NCBI GenBank assembly: GCA_951394405.1
Contig: OX596338.1
Location: 2,294,001-2,358,000, forward strand
Source: Coprinellus micaceus
Lineage: Eukaryota; Basidiomycota; Agaricomycetes; Agaricales; Psathyrellaceae
DNA length: 64,000 nucleotides
Direction of reading: 5' to 3'
Both the position numbers and the translations under genes were made by a program. The notes beneath the pieces were generated by a model. That model did not search any database and was not told the origin of the DNA. It worked only from the letters and a program-made list of their open reading frames with translations. Positions 58,801-64,000 of the stretch are shown here, piece by piece. Numbering within the stretch: position 1 is the stretch's first letter; each line of letters opens with the position of its first letter.

Positions 58801-59206
58801 CGAGAACTGGAGAAAGAGAGGATAACAAACAGGCGTCCGCAGATAGCCATATATACCCTTCACAAGACCCATACGTTTTCCTCGTGTATGCAGCACAGTG
58901 CTTGGCTGTAGGTGTGTGGACATGCTGGCCTGGATTCCGGAACGCCCAGTGAACATGCGTACTTCACGAAGAACTCGAAGGAGGAACGAATTTCGCCCAG
59001 GGGGAATTACGACGATTGACACACGATCGGTGATCATGATGCCTTGCTGTCGTGTTCGGAGGAGGGTGACTGCGATCCAGGAACTGGGCGCTATAACGGG
59101 CAAGCCATGACGGTTCCGCGGCGAAGTGGAAAACGGAGATGAAAGAGGGCTGGATTGGATGAGAATTCTATGGATACAGATAGAATAATGAAGTGAGAAG
59201 AATGAA
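58801..59206. other. spacer between NYN gene and MRPL31
   Basis: 5' side of the NYN gene and 3' trailer of MRPL31. No gene. Confidence 0.45.
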
Positions 59207-59692
59207 TTAGAAACCCTTGGGATTTGTCCGGAGGGTCATCTACGAGCATAATGAGCATGTTGAACGGTTTCAAATCTATTGCGACGCACCCTGGTCCATT
59301 TTGGCACCTTGTGAATACCCTTCCTGTAGCCCTTCGCTGTCGCCGAGAACACAGTGTATTTGTCCTTCGCTGGCATCTCATGTTCCTTCGGGAGCTCCAG
59401 GGCGCGGTTCTGGGGGCATGAGGATTTCAACGTGTTGCCCTGGAGGAACGTCCAAACGCGCCACGCACCAACGACTCGCATTGTACCCCACTCGCCCTGA
59501 CTGCCTCGATGACGGCGTCAACCTTCTTTAGTCGAGCTCGAGCGTTGGCCTTCCGCGTTACGGAGAGCTTCCAAGGGGTCTTCCTGAATAGCACCAGCGG
59601 GCGCGTCAGAGAAGCACAAGGCAAGGTATTTCCGGCACGTACCAAAGAAGCCCGCCAAGGTTGGTGCTCGTTGGTTTGAAGGCACCGAACAT
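59207..59692 (-). CDS. MRPL31: mitochondrial large-subunit ribosomal protein MRPL31 (mL60)
   Basis: A fungus-specific mitoribosomal protein. Four exons (59643-59692, 59469-59583, 59290-59409, 59207-59239) give 105 residues. The sequence reads MFGAFKPTSTNLGGLLWKTP, WKLSVTRKANARARLKKVDA, IEAVRASGVQCESL, LPKEHEMPAKDKYTVFSATA and GYRKGIHKVPKWTR. The last small exon supplies MTLRTNPKGF, the typical end; without it the frame would run into unrelated codons. All introns are 50-59 nt. It starts 177 bp from the divergent SF3A1 start. Confidence 0.93.
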
Positions 59693-59869
59693 GGTCGTCG
59701 TATACTCGTTCGTTGGGTTCGGTTAGTGTTCGAGGTTGTGTCCGGAGGTATGTATCAATGAAAAACCCCACTGCACAGTGATCCCAGCGTGGGAGAAGTT
59801 CGGTGGATGCTCCCGCGTCGATGGTTTCAGCGGCGAGGGCAACTTCTTCCTTCACCACCACCAACGAAC

Positions 59870-62475
59870 ATGGCTGAAATAATCGCCGCCCCGAATGCGA
59901 CTCACCCGAATGGCGACGTAGACCACGACATGGAGAATGACACAAAGACGAACCTACGCTTCTCAACCGGTCTGATTCTGCCTCCCCCTGAAATCAAATG
60001 TGAGTTGTTGAGCGTACAGTGCCCACAGTTTATTGACATGTATGTACTAGCTGTAATCGACAAAACCGCCGACTTCGTTGCGAGTTCCGAAAAGCCGGAG
60101 CGTATCGAAGATAAGATTCGGGAAGGACAACGCAGCGATCCCAAATTCTCCTTCTTGAATCCGGTCGACCCATACCATGCCTACTACAAGCACAAACTGG
60201 CAAAAGCTGCTTCGGGAGAGAAAGAAGAGGGCACCCCCAGGGCTGCTCCGACGGCTGAAGTTGAGGTCGTGAAGGAACCTGTGGATATTGGCGTTGAGCC
60301 ACCGACGCCTCATTTCATTCTTGAACTCCCTAATGTTAGCCCCGTCGACCTGTGCGTGGCTCCACCCTACCCCGCACCCATTACATTCTGACATATCTTC
60401 AGGGACATCATGAAACTTACTGCCCTCTTTACTGCTCGCCGAGGTCGCCAATTTCTAGCTACTCTATCCGAGAAAGAAGGCCGCAACTACCAGTTCGACT
60501 TCCTGCGACCAACGCACTCACTCTTTGCGTACTTCAATCGGTTGGTCGAGCAATATACACAGGTTTTACATCCTAATAAGGAGACTGTGCAACAGTTGAA
60601 AGAACGGGCTCGGTGGGACCTGTTGGAGAAGGCGCGGAAACATGCAAAGTGGGAGAAGAACAGGTTAGAGAGAGAGAAGCGGAGAGAGGACGACCAGGAG
60701 GCTGAACGAAGTGAGTGTCGTATTTGTCACCCGTGGGCCTTTCACTGACCTTCTCGCTCCAGTTGCCTTTGCCGAGATTGACTGGCATGACTATGCAATC
60801 GTCCAAACCATCGAGTTCACTGCTGCTGATGCTCACGCCGAACTCCCGGCACCGATGAGCGTACAAGAGGTGGAATCCATGACTCTTGCTCAGAAGAGGA
60901 TGGCCGCGATGATTATGGAGGATACCTCGGAAGACGTGGTGGCGCTCAAGGCTCGCCAGGCTGCTGCAGAAGCAGAAGCTGCCGCAGCAGTTGGAAGCGC
61001 CGGTGCTGAGGATGGTGCTGCCATGGAGGAAAGCGACGACGAGGCAGACCAGGCCGCACAAGAGCATGTCCGACAACGCGAAGCTGCTCGTGCCGCAGCT
61101 ATGCGGGCGGTTCCCTCTACCGCCGGTCCTATGAAGATTCGGACCGATTATGTTCCCAAACGTAAGTTCCGGATCCCTGTTTGCATCTTATCATAACTCA
61201 CGTACTTTTCTAGTCAGCTCAAAGGCTGCAAAGGCGAACATGTCGGCATGTAACATTTGTGGTCAGGAAATTCCTGTGGACGAGCTTCAGGAGCACATGC
61301 GGATCGAGTTGCTCGATCCCAGGTGGAAGGAGCAACGAGACAACCTCGAGGCCCGAAAGGCCCAAGCATCAGAACTGCAGCGCGGTGCCAACGTTGTGTC
61401 ATCCCTCAAGAATCTTGCCAGGACTCGTGTGGATATCTTCGGTACAGAAACGGACGAGGAACGGAGGAAGCGGGAAGAAGAAGAGGAACGGTTGCGTCGC
61501 CGTGAGCGAGAGAAGGTTGTTTGGGACGGTCACACCGCATCGAAAGCGAACACTTTGGACAAGTTCTCTACCAATGTAAACTTCGACGAGCAGATCGCTG
61601 CCATCCATCGCGCCAAAGGCTTGGGACCGTGCGTCCTTTCATCCTTACGAATCATTTGCTCACCACTGATGTTTTACCCTTCCGTAGGCAAGATGCCAAT
61701 GCAATTGGACCTGGCATCGGACCTGCCGCTGTACCAGCACCTCTGACTTCGCTTCCCCCTGCCCCTGCTTCGCTGCCCGCTCCGCCGACCTCCGGTGCCT
61801 TCGCCGCAGCGACAGTCTCCTCGGGACCTCAGCCTGCCTCGGCATACACCCAACCACCCGTTATGCTCCCCCCTCTGCACTACCAAGGCTTGAACTCTAC
61901 TCAGCCGTTCGGGTACCAACCACCCGCAGGGGGTCACTTGGCAGCCCTCGCAGCTGCCAACAACACTCTGCAAGCGCAGGCAGGTATGGTGCGATCAGCC
62001 GACGAGATGGAAGGGGGCGCGTCGAGTGACCTCCCTCCTGCCAAGCGCCAACGCATCGCCAAGCTTCCTGGCGGTGCTTTGTACCCCGAGGAGGACTGGC
62101 TCAATATGCACCCTGTAAGCAACCGTTTTGATTCCTTAGCCATGGCTCCGGCCTTCTAACCCACGGGGTGCACCCTTTTTTTAATGTTCCTAGCACCCCA
62201 TCTCTTTGCAAATCCAACTCCCGAACGAACCATCAAAGCCGGAATGGAAGTTGGACGGAACAACCGTCGCTATTCCCGACCTCCCTCTCAACCTTCTCGT
62301 ATCGACCCTACGTGACCGCATCTTGCTCCACACTGGCAGTTCAGTCCCTGTTTCAAGGATTCGGTTGATGTATATGGGCAAGCTCCTCACCAACTCCAGC
62401 ACGATCGCCAGCTACAACTTGGAAGACGAGGATCTGGTGGTACTCAGCGTCAAGTTGGACGCCAAGAAGAAGTAG
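59870..62475 (+). CDS. SF3A1: splicing factor 3A subunit 1 (SF3A1/Prp21)
   Basis: SF3A1 is part of the U2 snRNP and acts in prespliceosome formation at the branch site. Seven exons (59870-59999, 60051-60351, 60403-60710, 60763-61161, 61214-61628, 61688-62114, 62194-62475) give 753 residues. SURP module 1 is at about 43-95 (SVIDKTADFVASSEKPERIE, NPVDPYHAYYKHKL) and SURP 2 at about 145-200 (MKLTALFTARRGRQFLATLS, FLRPTHSLFAYFNRLVEQYT). The Prp21 central region includes IDWHDYAIVQTIEFT and EHMRIELLDPRWKEQRD. A Pro/Ala-rich stretch leads to a C-terminal ubiquitin-like domain (LPLNLLVSTLRDRILLH, RIRLMYMGKLL). Domain order and length fit the animal and basidiomycete type rather than the shorter yeast Prp21. 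Confidence 0.97.
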
Positions 62476-63218
62476 GGAATGTATGGTTGAACGTTGATGT
62501 CATGTATTCATGCTAGGTTCAGACGACTTCCTTTTCACCTCCCACTATGGTACATATTGGTTCATAAAAAAACTATGCGTGTGCGATAAGTTACCGCTGA
62601 CTATATCGCCCGGCGATCTGGAAGCGTATGTAAAGTAAATAAAGCCATTGAGACTATAGGCGGTAGAGGATGCGAAATATGCCGATGGAGCGCGTACTAT
62701 AAACGAGAAAGTATACCTCTATGCGATAGGACCAAGAACAGGAGAGCCCTCGCCAACCACGCACAGGAAACCCCGAATGACGATGATGGACTGTAATCCA
62801 TAATGTGAAAAGACCGAAAATGAAAGACGAATAGAGATGGTCGAATCGTGGTCTGCGTGAGCATGTCAACGGATGGGGGACCGAGAGCCATTTCACGTGT
62901 GGCGCGGCGTCAAGAGATAGATGAAGGTGGAGCGATGTGAATGGAGGGGGTGCGTATCGGTTGGGCGTGGGTGCCAGAGTGAATGGATTTAGGGTTCGAC
63001 GAGGTCCCTTGACCATGGAAACGAGGCGTCCGAGTCTGCCCCAAAATAGGGTTCGATATTAGGAACGCTTATCCTCAGCGCCCCGAGCGATAGATCGACG
63101 AAGCGACGACCCGGGAAGCCCTTGGCCGGGGCGCATTCATGCATACAGCTGGTGTTTTTGGAGAGATAATGCGAGGAGATAGGGATGGGGTAGCGTGTAA
63201 GAGACTCGGCGGGCACCG
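62476..63218. other. convergent intergenic region
   Basis: 3' trailers of SF3A1 and of the minus-strand gene at 63219. AATAAAG at 62638-62644 could serve SF3A1 polyadenylation. No gene. Confidence 0.45.
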
Positions 63219-63878
63219 CTACTGCATCGAGGTGAGATCGGAAAAGTAGCCAGGACTCGTAGGCGGTGGTCTTTGGAAATTGGCATCAGATCGAGGCCAA
63301 GGAGCAAAGCTTGAAGATTTTCGCCACTGTGTCGAAGGAGATGGGAAGGGGTCTGCGGTTGGGTGTCAGAGATCGAGGCGTTGCACGACCGGCGCTCCCC
63401 TGGCGCCTATCGAGGACTCACCCTGTGTTGGTGGCCGCGGCCTCCGTTCCCCGAGTCCTGCTATGAGCACTGAGCTCGGTCGAACTGGCGGTGTAAGTGG
63501 AGGAGACTGGTGCAGAATGTTCGACATCGCTTGGCCCGGTTGTGGTGGGGGTACTGAATGCGGGCGGCCGCGCCTGGGGGTCGAGACTGGGATCTGGTCC
63601 TGTAACCAGAAGTCCTCTTCCTCGCTGGGTACATGGCTCGTCGCTTGCTCCTTGGGCGCTTTGTGCGCGTTGAGATATGGAGACTGCAAGAGCGAGGGTG
63701 GAACGGGGACAGACGGCGGCTGAAGCGACAAGCGCAGCGAGTTCCGCCTCGTCGCTTTGATGGCCGACGAGGGTGTCGGATGCATGTCGTGGTCGTTGCG
63801 GGGTCGGGACGACGACGACGAGCACGATGGCTGGTACGCTCGGGGTTGGAGAGGCAGGGGTGACTTGGACATTGCCAT
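63219..63878 (-). CDS. disordered Pro/Ser-rich protein
   Basis: Two exons (63422-63878, 63219-63352) with a 69-nt intron (GTGAGT...CCGCAG) give 196 residues starting MAMSKSPLPLQPRAYQP. The composition is Pro, Ser, Arg and Gln rich with no folded domain. Short linear segments stand out: EEEDFWLQDQIPVSTPRRG, AMSNILHQSPPLTPPVRPS, and at the end WRKSSSFAPWPRSDANFQ and PPPTSPGYFSDL. The Ser-Pro and Thr-Pro pairs suggest phosphorylation by proline-directed kinases. TTTAAAT-type AT runs about 20-40 bp upstream may be the promoter. Without the intron the frame would stop at 63366. Function unknown. Confidence 0.55.
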
Positions 63879-64000
63879 GGGTGGAAGAAGCGAACTGAGA
63901 GCTTAAATTTCCCTTTAAATAGCCTGCATTTCATTTGTCTCGACTGAATCGATTTGCTTCCGTCAGTCCCAAAAGGTAATCCATCCCAGTCAGCATCCCA

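Noticed and set aside
58800..58850. Upstream ATG at 58850 giving one long frame into the NYN gene
   Set aside because: That reading runs through the intron at 58703-58760 and loses the AISVFWD start of the NYN domain; the ATG at 58800 with splicing restores it.

Overview
The window is nuclear DNA of a filamentous basidiomycete, most likely an Agaricomycete (mushroom-forming, plant-litter or wood decaying). Nearly every gene is cut by introns of about 47-70 nt with GTRNGY donors, CTRAY branch points and YAG acceptors. The products are typical of that group: a CBM1-tethered GH10 xylanase pair, a GH5 exo-glucanase, a GH88 hydrolase, a linker-histone H15 protein and a DUF7330 protein. All gene models here were spliced by hand. 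Exon sums divide by three and phases agree for every multi-exon model reported as CDS.

Layout. 0-6.4 kb: a small orphan gene, a coiled-coil gene and a homeobox transcription factor. 6.7-8 kb: a 1.15-kb transposon-like element with 48-bp inverted repeats. 8.5-13.3 kb: a decayed, partly duplicated gene related to Sds3 (Sin3/histone deacetylase complex). 15-21 kb: a secreted double-psi beta-barrel protein, pyrroline-5-carboxylate reductase and a Dcn1-type cullin neddylation factor. 21.6-22.1 kb: a small element with perfect 67-bp inverted repeats. 22-28 kb: gene-poor, with a DUF7330 protein, the Fe-S targeting factor CIA2 and two unrecognised genes or fragments. 28-36.5 kb: two tandem CBM1-GH10 xylanases, ALG3 mannosyltransferase and a GH5 exo-1,3-beta-glucanase. 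37.6-45.4 kb: a multi-pass membrane protein, TATA-binding protein and the dynamin-like Vps1. 46.5-64 kb: GH88, then a dense run of housekeeping genes (NTF2, a conserved unknown, an H15-domain protein, an unknown, a 2OG-Fe(II) dioxygenase, a NYN/LOTUS RNA-biology protein, mitoribosomal MRPL31, splicing factor SF3A1, and a disordered protein).

How the genes relate. The right half mixes core gene-expression functions (TBP, SF3A1, NTF2, MRPL31, NYN protein), several in head-to-head pairs sharing short promoters. The middle holds secreted carbohydrate-active enzymes that would act together on plant cell wall (xylanases, GH88) and on fungal or callose glucan (GH5). There is no sign of an operon, plasmid, phage, CRISPR array or secondary-metabolite cluster. 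The most unusual items are a predicted 2-nt micro-exon in the first xylanase, the two inverted-repeat elements with target-site duplications, and the decaying Sds3-like locus.
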